56,512 nt of DNA, from positions 305,128 through 361,639 of the forward strand of contig MNCI01018262.1 in NCBI GenBank assembly GCA_015680685.1, in the 5' to 3' direction. The translations under genes were made by a program, and so were the position numbers. This document shows, one piece after another, positions 10,626-21,531 of the stretch (positions are counted from its first letter, which is position 1; the number at the start of each line of letters is the position of its first letter). Source of the DNA: Gnetum montanum. Taxonomy: Eukaryota > Streptophyta > Gnetopsida > Gnetales > Gnetaceae. Below the pieces are notes generated by a model. The model saw only the letters and a program-made list of their open reading frames with translations. It was not told the DNA's origin and did not search any database.

Positions 10626-11520
10626 TGTAGCGATCGAAAATGTTGGTGGCTAGAAAAAACACTGAGGGGTCATCAATCGTTAACAGTCTTAACCCTGTTT
10701 CCGCAAGAGAGCCGTGCTAGATGGAATGGAAATGGGGCACCCTGAATGATCTGGTCGATCAAACAGGGACTTAGTCGGTGTTAATATAACCTTTTGCAAT
10801 GTGTCATTTGAAAAAACGAGGTTGATAGCGTGAAGTAATGCTTAAATGTAAAAGAAATAGAAAGCAGTGTAAAATGCAATAATAAGCAGGAGACAAAGTA
10901 AAATGCAGTTAGAAAAATGCACCACTTCGAAGCTACAACTTCGCTCTGTCAAAATGGATACAGTCGGTTGCACAACGTTGAGAAGTGCAGAGGTCCCGAG
11001 AGTAACCAAGACATGTAGAGCAAGACGGCTGTATGCTTGAACGCGGGCTCAGGCGTTAACAATGCAAAGTGCTACCAAGGTGGTAGAACAGGGCAGAACA
11101 AAATGTCAACTGAAAGTGCTAACTGTTTACTATGTCAAATAGAAAGCTTACAATGCTCAAGGTTACTGTGCTAATTTCTGCTTGTCCGCCAACAAAATTG
11201 TTAGCCGACTAAAAATGCCAAACAATCAGACCCTTCAAGCATTTCTTATTGGGATATTTATAGGACCAAGGGCGCACGAAAGATGTGGTTTGGACGCCAC
11301 GTGCCTTGGGCTTGCGCTGACCTGTCTATGCTGCATGTGCCTGCATGACCGTTGGGTGAGTCTGCCACATCGTAATTACAAGTCTGCCACGTTGTAATTG
11401 CGCTGTCAGAGCAACAGTGCAATTAGGTGAGGTGCATTTATGTAGCGTAATTGTTTGCCATGCTTTGCTATGCTTTGTAACGTAGCATGTTTGGCGTAGT
11501 GTAGCATCTTGTTATGTTGT

Positions 11521-11545
11521 GCTACGCTACGCAGCGTAGCGTAGC
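11521..11545. repeat. Perfect 12-bp-arm palindrome in Tat1 3' LTR
   Basis: GCTACGCTACGC, one A, then its exact reverse complement. The corresponding site in the other LTR (about 28211) has decayed by transitions. Confidence 0.85.
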
Positions 11546-11640
11546 GTAGCCATCGACTCGAAGCATAAAATTTACATCGTGTCCTGTTGCATGCATTAGA
11601 AACCTTTGAAGCGTGCTAACTGTTTATTGCATATTTGCTA

Positions 11641-11667
11641 CGCTATGCTACGCTGCGTAGCATAGCG
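11641..11667. repeat. Perfect 13-bp-arm palindrome in Tat1 3' LTR
   Basis: CGCTATGCTACGC, one T, then its exact reverse complement. The 5' LTR has a shorter version at 28327-28346 (9-bp arms, TG centre), so the palindrome has changed length between LTRs. Confidence 0.85.
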
Positions 11668-12239
11668 ATTGGCCTTAGTCTCAAAAAACGTCGTCAATCT
11701 ACAAACTTTGCCCCTTGCACTACGAAGCTTGCGAACTTGCTGATCTTGCCCTTTAAGTTTCCTTCTGTCACTTTCGCAGAATTGTTATGCCTTGCTGCAC
11801 CATGTAGCTTAGCGTAGCGTAGCAGCAAACATGACCTACTTTTTGCCAAGTTCGCCACTTTTTGACAAAAGGAGACATTGTTGAAGGACTTGAAGTCAGT
11901 TGTGCTATGCTACGTGGCACAGTATCGCGTAGTAGCATTGTGCTCCTGCAAACGTTTTCTAAAGTTTTCTACGCTACATATCATAACGTAGCATAGCAAA
12001 AACTCCTTGACTTAGAAAACTTTGCTGAAGCACTTTGCGCATTCTGAGCATCGCCAACAATTCCATGCACTACTCCTAAGTGCGCTATCGGTTGGATTGA
12101 ACTACTTAGGTGGGCAAGATGGAGAATTTGTTGCCGAACTAGACAATCTGAGCATTAGAGTGTCCATCTCCTAAAGAACTGTCGTAGTGCTACACGAATT
12201 GCAAATGCCTGGTAAAGTAAACATGCTTTCAAATTTTGG

Positions 12240-12314
12240 GGTGTTTCATTGGCCCCTCTTTGTCGATGTCTGGAGGATGGGCTTGAGAGACATTGATAAA
12301 GAATACGAAACACC
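12240..12314. promoter_or_regulatory. Stem-loop spanning the polypurine tract and 3' LTR edge
   Basis: GGTGTTTC (12240-12247) pairs with GAAACACC (12307-12314). CTTTGTCGATGTCT (12258-12271) pairs with AGACATTGATAAAG (12288-12301) at all but two positions. The polypurine tract (minus strand CAAAGAGGGGCCAA, 12249-12262) lies inside. The same fold exists in Tat2 with altered but still pairing bases. Confidence 0.65.
12249..12262 (-). other. Polypurine tract of Tat1
   Basis: Minus-strand CAAAGAGGGGCCAA abuts the 3' LTR (TGAAACACC...). Its site and composition are those of a plus-strand primer. Confidence 0.85.
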
Positions 12315-13279
12315 ACGGAAGAAACGATGCTAATGTTGCTGCTCGGTGATTGTCGGGACGTTGCCTAGCTGCGCTTAAGAGTGTTCCATTGGTTTTTGCA
12401 ACGAGAAAGAGTGAAGCAAGGAGGAAGGAGGTTCAAAAAGAGGCTAAAGATGAGGTTTAGCAGAGTCCCTCGTTGGAGTGCTCACGAGGGAGTCGTTCGT
12501 GTTTTCACCTTTACTTTCGCTGACCTTCGACCTCTTGTAGGACAGGTGTTTCTTTTCCAGGATGAGTTGTGTTACATCTGTGTGGGGTTTTGACCTGCCT
12601 ACAAATGTTTCCCATGCGGCGAGCTGTGTTACACACATCATGGAATTTACACTCTAAAGTAGCCAAGCTAATAGAGGCATTCACTTCACGATGCCGTAGC
12701 ATTTGCTATTGTGGTAAGACGTATCCTCGATCGGCGAGGGCAAAGGTCTTGCTGGCTACAGGCATTGTTGAAGCTCTTAGACACCTTTTATGGTGTATGA
12801 TGTCCAAAGTAGAAAGGCCAATAGCAGCCTTGGCAGCACTGATGTGGCGGAGCCGACGTCGAAGGTGCTGGGAGTCACTGTGAGTGTGAATGCTCTAGAA
12901 TCCCTGCCAAAGGCATACATTCTCAGTTCAACTATGGGATCAGCTACCACATAGCTAAACGTCGTGTGAGCCGAGGCGTTGGCAGGGGGCTGGAGGGTAA
13001 CAATATTTTGGCTGGGCCACAATACTGCCGAAACTCTAGTGGCGGGCATTGGCCAAGGAACTACCGTTAGGGCAGTGAGCTGTGGCGATGGTAGGTTCGA
13101 AGGGTCAATGCGATGTCGTACGACATCTCCGGAGGATCAACACAATGCCAAGGGTGGCGGCATCGCATATGTTCCAGATTGTGTCCCCATTGCGTCATGA
13201 ATTACGTTTTGGAGCTACAACGTCCCATCCTCATGTCAGTACTACGCACACTCATTCGATGTATACTTAGTGCAGGTGC
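12315..13279. other. Tat1 spacer between cluster C and polypurine tract
   Basis: About 1 kb with only short unconvincing reading frames on both strands. No env-like or known domain is recognised. Confidence 0.5.
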
Positions 13280-13560
13280 ATGCTTGGGACGTGATGCGAA
13301 TCCAGTTTAAGGTCTTGGTAGATCGATGCTGGTTTAGGATCCCAGCGAACCGCCATGTTGGTTTAAGGTCCTAGCAGACCATACATACTAGTTTAACGTC
13401 ATAGCGGATGTGTCGTGCCAGTTTATAGTCATAGTGGACTAGCCATGCCAGTTCTACGTCATAGCGAACGGTCGTCGTCAGTTTAACGTTGTAGCGGACG
13501 CTGCTTGTTATTGCTAGTTTAACATCGTAGTGGACGTTTCTTGTTGCCACCATGCTTCAG
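13280..13560. repeat. Inverted-repeat cluster C (downstream of integrase)
   Basis: About eight units spaced 30-45 bases on the pattern AGTTTA-arm-6 nt-arm. Clear cases: GGTC-CTAGCA-GACC (13367-13380) and TAGTC-ATAGTG-GACTA (13426-13441). Others have one G:T pair or one mismatch. It lies directly after the end of the integrase frame (13557). Confidence 0.7.
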
Positions 13561-14603
13561 ATGTAGTACGGCTTGAGGTACGAGTGATTCACTTGGTTGG
13601 TGAACTCGTTGCCGTCCATGTTCTCCAGCTTGAAGGCTCCATTCTCGAAGGCTTTAGTGACCATGTAAGGGCCTTCCCAGTTGCCTGAGAATTTGCTCAC
13701 ATGCTCGCAAGCAACCTTGAGGATGAGGTCTTCCTTTTGCACTGGCCGTCGATGCGAGTTTGCACAGTGCTTTTGCTATTGCTTGCTCTAGTAGTGCTCT
13801 ATGCAGCTCAGCGTCTGCTCGCGCTTCTTCTTTATAGAGTCTAGGTCGGTGATCCGTGACTCGTTGTTCTGGGCTTCGCTCACGACATCTGAGAGGATCA
13901 TCTGGAGTGATGGTACCTGTAACTCAAGAGGCAACATAGCTCCAGATCCGTAAACAAGGCTGTAAGGAGTCTTACTTGTCGAGGTTCTGCATGTCGTCCT
14001 GTAGGCCTATAGAACGTAGAGGATTTGCTCGTGCCACCGCCTCTTGCTATTGTTAAGCATCCGCTTCAGCAAGTTCATGATAGACTTATTTGTAGCCTCC
14101 ACCTATCTATTCTCCTGTAGGTAATAGGGGGAAGAGAATGATTGCTTGATGCCTAAGTTGCTGTAGAAAGTTTGGGTTTTTGTACTACTGAATTGTGGCC
14201 CATTGTCAGTTACAATAATTATTGGAAGCCCAAATCTTGTCATGATGTTATCTAAGATGAAGTGGCAAATTTGTTGAGATTTTATTTTCCTTAGGGGAAT
14301 AGCTTCCACCCACTTAGTAAAATACTCAGTGGCGGTGATAATGAAGCTATGCCCTACAGAGGACTTAGGCGTGATAGGTTCTATGAGGTCTAGTCTCCAT
14401 CGTTGGAAAGGCCACGTGATTTGCGTTGGGTGCAGATCTACAGGTGAGACATGTATGATATTTGCGTATCTCTGGCACGTGTTACACGTTTTGACTTTTG
14501 ACAGACAGTCACGCTCCATGTAGGGCCAATAGTACCCTAGGCATCTGATTTTCACAGCCATAGCTCTAGGCGCTATGTGTCCACCACATAGTCCCTCATG
14601 CAC
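13557..14603 (-). pseudogene. Tat1 integrase (decayed)
   Basis: The frame 14603-14103 carries the N-terminal zinc-binding pattern (HIAPRAMAVKI ... CNTCQRYAN) and catalytic-core blocks WRLDLIEP and IVTDNGPQFSS, the first two acids of DDE. The C-terminal part (13742-13557) has the GPY-type motif NWEGPYMVTKAF and ends at NHSYLKPYYI. Stops and frame changes separate the parts. The role was insertion of cDNA into host DNA. Confidence 0.88.
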
Positions 14604-14618
14604 TTCATTAACTACCTT

Positions 14619-16960
14619 CTACACCTGCTCCCCACCCATGCATGCTAGCAATATCCCGTCGTAAGAACGTTGACATAAGGCATCATTCCCCATGAGCATA
14701 TATTGTCGGGTGCGCTTGTGGATCGCATCTCTCTGAGTAGATGTCAATCCACTTGGGGGTTCGCCATGTTGTAGGTAGGCCTTAATGTTGGCATACCACT
14801 CATGGGTATCTGCAGCACTAATGGAGGCCACGTGTCATGCCTGAGTGATAGGTTTAGTACATTTGATAATCGAAGTTGGCAAGTTTGCAAACGAGTGCGG
14901 TGGAATATTTAATGCAAGGTGGCTAAGGCGTTTGCCACAGCGTTTTCGTTGCTTGGCATGTGTCGCACATCTGTGGTTGCAAATTGCTTAAGTAGCCTTT
15001 TTGCTAGATCGTAGTAGGGTTGCAGGTGTGTAGCTTTGTAGGCATAAACCTTGGTGATTTGATTTACAACTAATTGCGAATCACCACAGATTACCAAGTG
15101 TTGTATACGTAGTATGTGGGCAGCTGAGAGGCCTCTGAGGAGGCTTTCATATTCTGCCACGTTGTTGGTACAAGGGAACGCAAAACAGTAAGCAAACAGG
15201 CGCATTTCCCCAGAGGGAAAAATAATGACAACAGCTACACTACCTCCTCACGTGGTTGAAGCACCATCAAAGTGTAAAGTGGCTTCCAGGTATGATGGGA
15301 CGATGTTGATAGTGCCAACATGCTCATCTGGGAATTCGGGATCTATGGTTGTGCAGTCGTCGACGGGTAAGGCTGTAAGTTGCATTGCTATGGCTTGACC
15401 CTTAGTTGATGACTGGCTTACATAGTGTAGGTCGAACTCTGCAGTTATTGTCTTCCATCGGGCTATCTAGCTACTTTCATACAGGTTGTTAGTGATAGCC
15501 CAGAGTATGTTTCTTTTGCAAATGATGTTAATTGTACTGCGAAACAAGTAGTGCCTCCACTTTTTTAATGCAAACACTAAGGCAAGGCAATTTCTCTCCA
15601 CTTCGTTGTATTTCGCCTCATGCGTTATTAATGCATGACTTAGATAATACACTGGTATCTCAGATCCGTCATCTCGTTTCTAACATAGCAGTGTTGCGAT
15701 AGACATGTTGGAGGTGGCAAGGTAGATGAAGAAAGGCTTGTCCCTTTGTGGTGGATGCACAATTGGGAGATGCAAAAGCTCTTTTTTCAAGTCATCGAAG
15801 GCTTGTTGACATTGGGTTGTCCACTCGAAGTTAATCCCTTTCTTTAGCAGATGTTGCATGGGGTGTAACTTATCAGTCAACTTCACTATAAACCTTCAAA
15901 TGAACTATACCCTACCTTGCAAACCATGCAACTCCTTAAGGTTCATGGGAGGTGCTAGGTTGACAATGGCCTTAAATTTGTCAGGGTCCACCCGTATTCT
16001 GGCCTCCAATACCATGAACCCTAACATGCGTACGGTTTTCACCCCGAAGATGCACTTCTTAGGATTGAGGCGCAAATCGTGCATTTGACAACACTTGAGG
16101 ACTACCCCTAGATTGCGTGGGTGATCAGCTGCCTCCTTGGACTTGACTGCTATATCATCCACGTAGTTTTTTAATGTTTCTAGGATGTAGTTGCTAAAGA
16201 TATAGGTCATGGCTCATTGGTAGTTTGCTTCGGCAGTCTTGAGCCCAAAAGGCATCATGGTGTAACAAAAGGTACCTCTTGGGGTCTTGAAGGTTGTTGT
16301 TAGTTGATGCTTGAGTTAATGCAGATTTGGTTGTATCCGGAGAAACCATCCATGAAGGATAACAGAGCATGACCGACCGTGGTGTCGATGAGTTGATCGA
16401 TGCTTGAAAGTGGGAAATCATCCTTGATCATTACCTTATTCAGATCCCGGAAGTCTATACAGATTCGTATTCCTCCCGTTTTCTTCGAAACCACAAAAAT
16501 GTTGGACACCCATTCCGATTAATCAATCACGTGGATGAAACCAGCTTGGTATAGCTTGGTGATTTCATCCCTTACGGCTAGTGCAATTTCGGGCTTAACT
16601 TTGTGAGCCTTCTTCTTGACTGCCTTCATGTGCGGGTCTAGGATGATGTTGTGCTTTATTAGTCTCGGATCTAAACCTGGCATGTTGCTGTATGACCATG
16701 CGAAGACATTGATGTTGTCTTGTGGAATCTTAGCTACGTTTTCGTGTGTCTGCGCATCTAGGAGGGAGCTAAATTTTAACGTTTTTTCCTCCCCCTTGGA
16801 CGTGGTCACAGGCATCTCGACGAGAGGGTCCTCGGTTACATCACCGGCCTCTAAGTCTAGGATTTGGACCAGATGCTCGGGCCAGTCTGGGGATGCTTCT
16901 AAGGTTGCTATAGTGCTAGCTATGGTTGACCCCTAGTTGATCAGGTCGGGGTTCAATCGT
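14619..16960 (-). pseudogene. Tat1 reverse transcriptase and two RNase H domains (decayed)
   Basis: Reading 16815 downward: DNINVFAWSYSNMPGLDP leader, RT fingers (GGIRICIDFRDLNK), SFMDGFSGYNQI, and the intact active site YVDD in NYVDDIAVKSKE (about 16165). Then come a gypsy-type RNase H remnant (15886-15467) and a second RNase H (about 15290-14909) with HFDGAS, CTNNVAEYESL and ICGDSQLVVNQ, giving its D, E and D residues. The second RNase H is the hallmark of the Tat clade. Several stops, mostly TAG or TGA, and at least one frame change near 16300 break it. Whether RT was made from the same transcript as gag is unclear because of the insert at 17-22.6 kb. Confidence 0.9.
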
Positions 16961-17149
16961 CTTGCGAGCTTTGCCATGTGGACCTGCTAAAGCTAAGGGT
17001 GTGGAGAGATCGCGATAGAATTCTATTTTTTGGTTAACCTGTCAAGATGAAATGAAAGCCTGGTTGAGAGGCACCTGTTGGTAGCAATCATGTATAATGA
17101 AAACTTGCAAAGCGATGACGAGATGTAACTAGTGAAGTATGATGTAAAG

Positions 17150-17625
17150 ATTAAAATTTTGCTAGTTTAAAGTCATGGCAAACCGTTAAGGCATGGGGGT
17201 GCAGAACTGCTAAAAATGTAAAACTGTCAATGCAAAAGTGTGAAATTGTGAAACTATTAACATGCAAATGCCAAGCTGCTAGTTTAGTGTCATTGTGGAC
17301 TACCAAGTCGTGACATGCAAAATTGGTAGTATGCAAAACGAAAAATTGTAGGTATGAGAAATGCAAAAAACCGTTAATGCGAAAATGCAAAATCACTACT
17401 TTAGTGTCATTGTAGACTACGGGAGCATAGAAGATCAAAACGGCTAGTTTAAGGTATTTTCGGACCATTAAAATCGCTGCTACGCTAAGATTGCTAGTTT
17501 AAGGTCTTTCTGGACCGTTAACGAGAGTGGAACGCTACGCTAAAAATGCTAGTTTCAGGTCTTTTCAGGCTGTGAAGGTCACAACTGTGCTGGGGTTGCT
17601 AGTTTAAGGTCTTTTTGGACCAGTA
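17150..17625. repeat. Inverted-repeat cluster B (upstream of RT)
   Basis: About seven units on the GCTAGTTTAAGGTC theme. Perfect cases: GGTC-TTTCTG-GACC (about 17500) and GGTC-TTTTTG-GACC (17608-17621). Others, such as GTC-ATTGTG-GAC, pair over three bases. It lies between the RT leader and the start of the antisense gene. Confidence 0.65.
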
Positions 17626-18624
17626 ACTAGAGTTGCATATATTATTTTTCATTTTTTGAGACAGCGGGCAGTTCACTTGAAGCGTGTCAAGGTTTTAATG
17701 CGAACAGTACTACGATGTCATGGCGAGCATGCTACGCTGTACGATGCACTTTGCATTAAACAGAGAGAGAGAGCAGCAAGTTCCCCTTTTTACCATTACG
17801 ACCATGAATAGGGATTAAACCCTAGTAAGCTTTTCATTATCACTGTAAGAGCGCAGAGCCCATACTCGAAGCACAAAGAGATTTTGGAGCGCAGAGCAAT
17901 TGTGCCAATAGAAAGCAAGGTGGTTTCCTGTATAGCGACGAGGGAAAGTCTACAAGCAGGATGATGGCTCCAAAGAAGGAACGTACTCACCCGGCACTCG
18001 CAAAGGTTGAGGAGGTGAAGAAAACCCTAGGGTGCGTGACATAAGTGTGTTGCGGCATGGGAGGACACGCCATTGACCCGGTAGGCTACTATGCTTCCTC
18101 TATTTTTTCCCGATTCTGTTATCGTCTTTTTGCTTCTATTGTCCTCTGCTTTCATTTTGTATCCTAGTCTTAGTCATTTGTGTTTTTTGCCATCACATTT
18201 TTATCTTTGCATTGCCACTGTTGCCATTTCAGCAGCGACGGGTGCATAAATGCTACATCATCGTTGCATGCAAGGTCACTTAAACCACCACCGCTACGGT
18301 TGTCATAACCGCGAGGGTTTGGACAGTTTAAATTACTTAGCTTTCGAATGGCATAGCCTAGGACGTTCAGGAAGGTTTGGCCATGTGTAATGTGATAGTG
18401 CGACATGTGTTTTGTCAGGGCGTATTGTTAGTCGCCTTGTTAGGGCTAATTGCTCTGTTGCTACATTAGGCCATTTTTGCTATGCTAGCGCTTTTATGTT
18501 CTTGCTATGCTATGTGCAGGAAGAGGGTTATGCTACGCTATATGCATGAACTGCTAGGTATTGCTATGTTGCGTGCGTATTGCACTTAGATATGATGCTA
18601 ACACTTATTTGTTGTGTTTTGCAG

Positions 18625-19074
18625 GATGGGGCTAAGGCCAATTCTAATTATCTTAGAAATTGTAGGGGTTCTGTTTCATGTAAGCAAATCCATGGCCAAT
18701 GCCCCTCCTCCCTAGATACGTGTGGGAGAGTGAGGGGTTTGGTTTAGGAAAGGAGCACAAAAGTTCCTACAATATCTCCTCCAACACTTCAGTGTGATCG
18801 TTTGGTCATACCTAGAGGACGAAGAGGCAACCATCATAACCGAAGCCATATTGCCTGGGGCAAGTTGAGGCATCCTGAGGTTTCTGACAGATAGGGCAAT
18901 CATGAGTAGGTAGGGAGAAGAATCCAGTCAATGCCCAACAGGGTTAAGACGTTTGGCCTTAATCTGGGATATGCCTGAATACAGCTGCTACCATTCTTAC
19001 AACACATTGTTTGTTGCACGTTATATGGCAACGTGCTTCCAAAACCCACCAGGAACTATTTACTATGTTGGCGG
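18625..19074 (+). pseudogene. Antisense gene exon 2: degenerate FCP1/HAD phosphatase-like domain
   Basis: One frame (ATG 18626) with four stops and no frameshift. It reads LRPILIILEIVGVLFHV, then GVWFRKGAQKFLQYLLQHF and SVIVWSYLEDEEATII, then NTLFVARYMATCFQNPP and GTIYYVGG. From memory, plant FCP1/SCP-like HAD proteins show LLVVLDLNGVL, RPxxxxFLxxxxxxFxVxxWSS and NTLLVDDSPxKAxxNPPxTAIxP in that order and spacing. The match is good, but the motif-I Asp is Glu/Val here and the DD pair is Ala-Arg, so phosphatase activity would be lost. This is homology by eye; a profile search is needed to settle it. Confidence 0.45.
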
Positions 19075-19158
19075 GTGAGTTTTGCAGCCTTGTTCCGCTG
19101 TGTTGTGTGATGCTGGCCATATTGGCCAAATGCTAATAGTATGTTTTTTGTTACTAGG

Positions 19159-19447
19159 TTCTACATCAAGAAAGAAGGGGTTCACAACCAACCGGGTCTA
19201 CTGACTACAGCACGTATAACCCTGCAAGAGTTCTCTTCTACTTAGAACCTGCGGGCGGGTGTGATTGGTCAATGTGGGGGTGAATACCACACCTGCCCAC
19301 ACCTATTCCCCATTCCCTATGATCAGTGCAAAGGGTCTAGTTGGCTGGATGAGGGGTGGACACAACCCTTCAAACCGATCACTGTTGAACAAGTTTTAGT
19401 TGGTCTTCCGTTGTTCTCGTCCCCATACCGACCTGGTAGGCTGAATA
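19159..19447 (+). pseudogene. Antisense gene exon 3
   Basis: After an acceptor (TTGTTACTAG) the frame reads YIKKEGVHNQPGLLTTARI, one TAG, then CGGEYHTCPHLFPIPYDQC and up to YRPGRLNS before a donor (AATAG/TAAGTG). The early part could continue the HAD-like C-terminus; the Cys/His-containing part is not recognised. Confidence 0.45.
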
Positions 19448-19532
19448 GTAAGTGTTCCATGCTCAAGTGTCTTTGCAATCTTTGGATTTTCTGCGTTTTT
19501 GTTCTAAACATTTCTTGTAAAAACTGTTATAG

Positions 19533-20107
19533 GGGTGAAGAAGCCTCAGGAGGTGACGGTGATAACCGCCAAGACACAGGAGACAAACATCTACTTCAAG
19601 TATGAAGAAGTAGATACGAGCCAACGATGGATAAACAGTGCAGCTTCGGACTCCTTGGTCCAGAATATCCAAGAGGCTAGGCTTATGAATCTATTCCTGG
19701 TCTCGAATCCGAGTGTTCCTACCATCGAGATGCTCTCCCTAATTGACTCCTTTTCCGACAAGGCGAGCCGCTTCCGCATACGCATACAGGGCGTACGGGT
19801 GGTCATTGAAATCAATGACCAACTGTTCGTGGACCTCTTCGGTGTCCCTGCCGATGGCGTTCTCATAGGGTTGAATTCTAAGAAGGAGCTAACCCTTCAG
19901 AAGAAGGACATTCAGGAGTGGTTAGGGATTTCCAAGGAGCGAAAGGGGCTCCCCATGGAGAAGCTTAAAGAAGCACCCACCAGGGAGATTTTCCCTATCT
20001 CCCATGCTTGCGTAGTCCCCCAACTGCTTTTCCAAGGAAAGGTCCTGGGGATTGAGCAAGCCTGGATAATGTGTGAGGTCATGAAAGAGGGGGCCCATTA
20101 TAACTAG
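19533..20107 (+). CDS. Antisense gene exon 4, longest open segment
   Basis: Open for about 190 codons. I do not recognise the domain. It has FRIRIQGVRVVIEINDQLFV and FGVPADGVL, then QKKDIQEWLGI and FPISHACVVPQLLFQGK, a globular, mixed alpha/beta-looking composition without membrane segments. After the TAG at 20105-20107 the same frame continues (LHKKLESRSNIHYAFYIACL) to about 20240. The general layout is loosely reminiscent of the accessory 'plant transposon protein' encoded by some Tat-clade elements, but I cannot confirm this. Confidence 0.5.
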
Positions 20108-20239
20108 GCCAGGTCTCTGTGTAAAGGCTTTCAGACCAAAATCTTGGGGCTCCATAAGAAATTAGAGTCCCGTTCCAATATACATTATGCCTTTTACATA
20201 GCCTGTCTAAAGCGTTTCGAAGAGTTCTTGGTGGTTTAG

Positions 20240-20520
20240 GAGAGTGGAGTCTGGGTCATGCAAAATTGCAGCCAGATTTCTAGGCCATGGATCTGCCAGA
20301 TCCTTCAGATCACCTGAGTTCAAGATCCTCCAAAAATAATTGGGAAGTCATTCTTTGTGACAACTAAGNACTGAGTTTTTAGTGGTTCACGAGAATGGGG
20401 CTTGGGTCATGTGAAATCACAACCAAATTTCCAGACCATGGATTTGCCAGATCCTCCAGACCACCCGAGCCCAAGATCTCCAAGAAATAATTGGGGAGTC
20501 GTTCTTTGTGATGACTAAGG
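20240..20520. repeat. Imperfect direct duplication around an N
   Basis: CAGATTTCTAGGCCATGGAT...TCTTTGTGACAACTAAG before the N at 20369 recurs as CAAATTTCCAGACCATGGAT...TCTTTGTGATGACTAAGG after it. The period is about 150 bases, with many differences. Either a real diverged tandem repeat or a join between alleles or related copies. Confidence 0.6.
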
Positions 20521-20869
20521 ATCGGGGGGCCCGCAACTTTCGTGGCCAAGATAGAGTAGGAGAGGCATCCTCCGCTGTAGCCGGTAGTGTGTCATGCGGG
20601 GAGTGTCTCATAACCGAGACTGTGGCCAAAACGTTGCAGCGGAAGAGGCCTCCTCTAGCTAAAGAAACCCTTCACATGGAGGAAGAGGAGGGGCGATGGC
20701 TGCGGCTTAAACTGTAGACAATGCAACCTCCATTGGTAAACGTTTTTGTTTGATGCCTACCTTGTTGATGTCTGCTACGCTATGCTACGCTTGGCGGCGC
20801 AATGTAGTGTAGCACCTGCTTTAAGCTAACTTGTTTTGGGCTAATCCAAACATGTTTCTTGACTGGCAG

Positions 20870-21426
20870 AAGAAGATGAAGGAGAAGAAGAAGGCAACGA
20901 AGAGGTGTCGACCCTTAAGATGGGGGCGACGAATAAAGACATGGAGGCCCTAGTCTCGGAGAGAAGGGTCCTGGTCGAGAAGGAAAGAACTCTTGTCGCT
21001 AAGGCAGGGGCTCTCATCATCAGGCAGAATCCTCCTATTAACGAGGAGGGCATTTTGGGAGACGAAAAAGAGTCTCCTTTGAATAAAAAAGACGCTGGTC
21101 TCTCAAAAAGAAAGGCACCAACGCATGAAGAAGAGGCCTGTATAGACTTAGCAAGGACTTTTGCCAAGGCTGTCGTCATCGTCTTGCATCAGCAAGAAGG
21201 GAGACCGCAATCGGATGCTAATGAGTTCGACAATGTGTTTGCCTTGTCCTAGTGCATTTCGGCTATTGCTAATATGTTTAGTTATGTAACAGGCACCACT
21301 GTTGATGCCGTGGGACCCCCTCTGACTCATGCGAAACCATGGGTCGAGATCCTTGATAAGTTTACGTTCATGCAGGGAATCGTCGATGACATGATCAGCC
21401 ATCTTCAGCAGGCGTACCCTGATGTG
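20870..21426 (+). pseudogene. Antisense gene exon 5, charged region
   Basis: Begins after TTGACTGGCAG with an acidic run (EEDEGEEEGNEEVSTLK), then a Lys/Glu-rich helix-prone stretch (SERRVLVEKERTLVAK), a TAG at 21250, and FSYVTGTTVDAVGPP to the donor GATGTG/GGTAAG. It looks like a linker or coiled-coil region. No known domain is recognised. Confidence 0.45.
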
Positions 21427-21531
21427 GGTAAGTAGTAGTGTTAGGTGCTACCATGTTACTACGCTAGAATTTCTTGAGCTTGCTAATCTTGCTATGCTAA
21501 TGCGATTGCTACGCCCTTTGTGTCATGGCAG

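Larger units (their letters stand above)
10626..12248 (-). repeat. 3' LTR of Tat1
   Basis: 1,623 bp on the plus strand, from TGTAGCGATCGAAAATGTTGG to GGGGTGTTTCA. It contains a TATA box (TATTTATAG at 11255-11263, minus strand) and many GCTACGC/GCGTAGC palindromes between 11440 and 12000. It lies beside the polypurine tract. Confidence 0.92.

Noticed and set aside
12381-13310. Several 60-104-codon frames between the Tat1 LTR and cluster C as genes
   Set aside because: They overlap on both strands, show no domain and lie in a spacer; no support beyond length.
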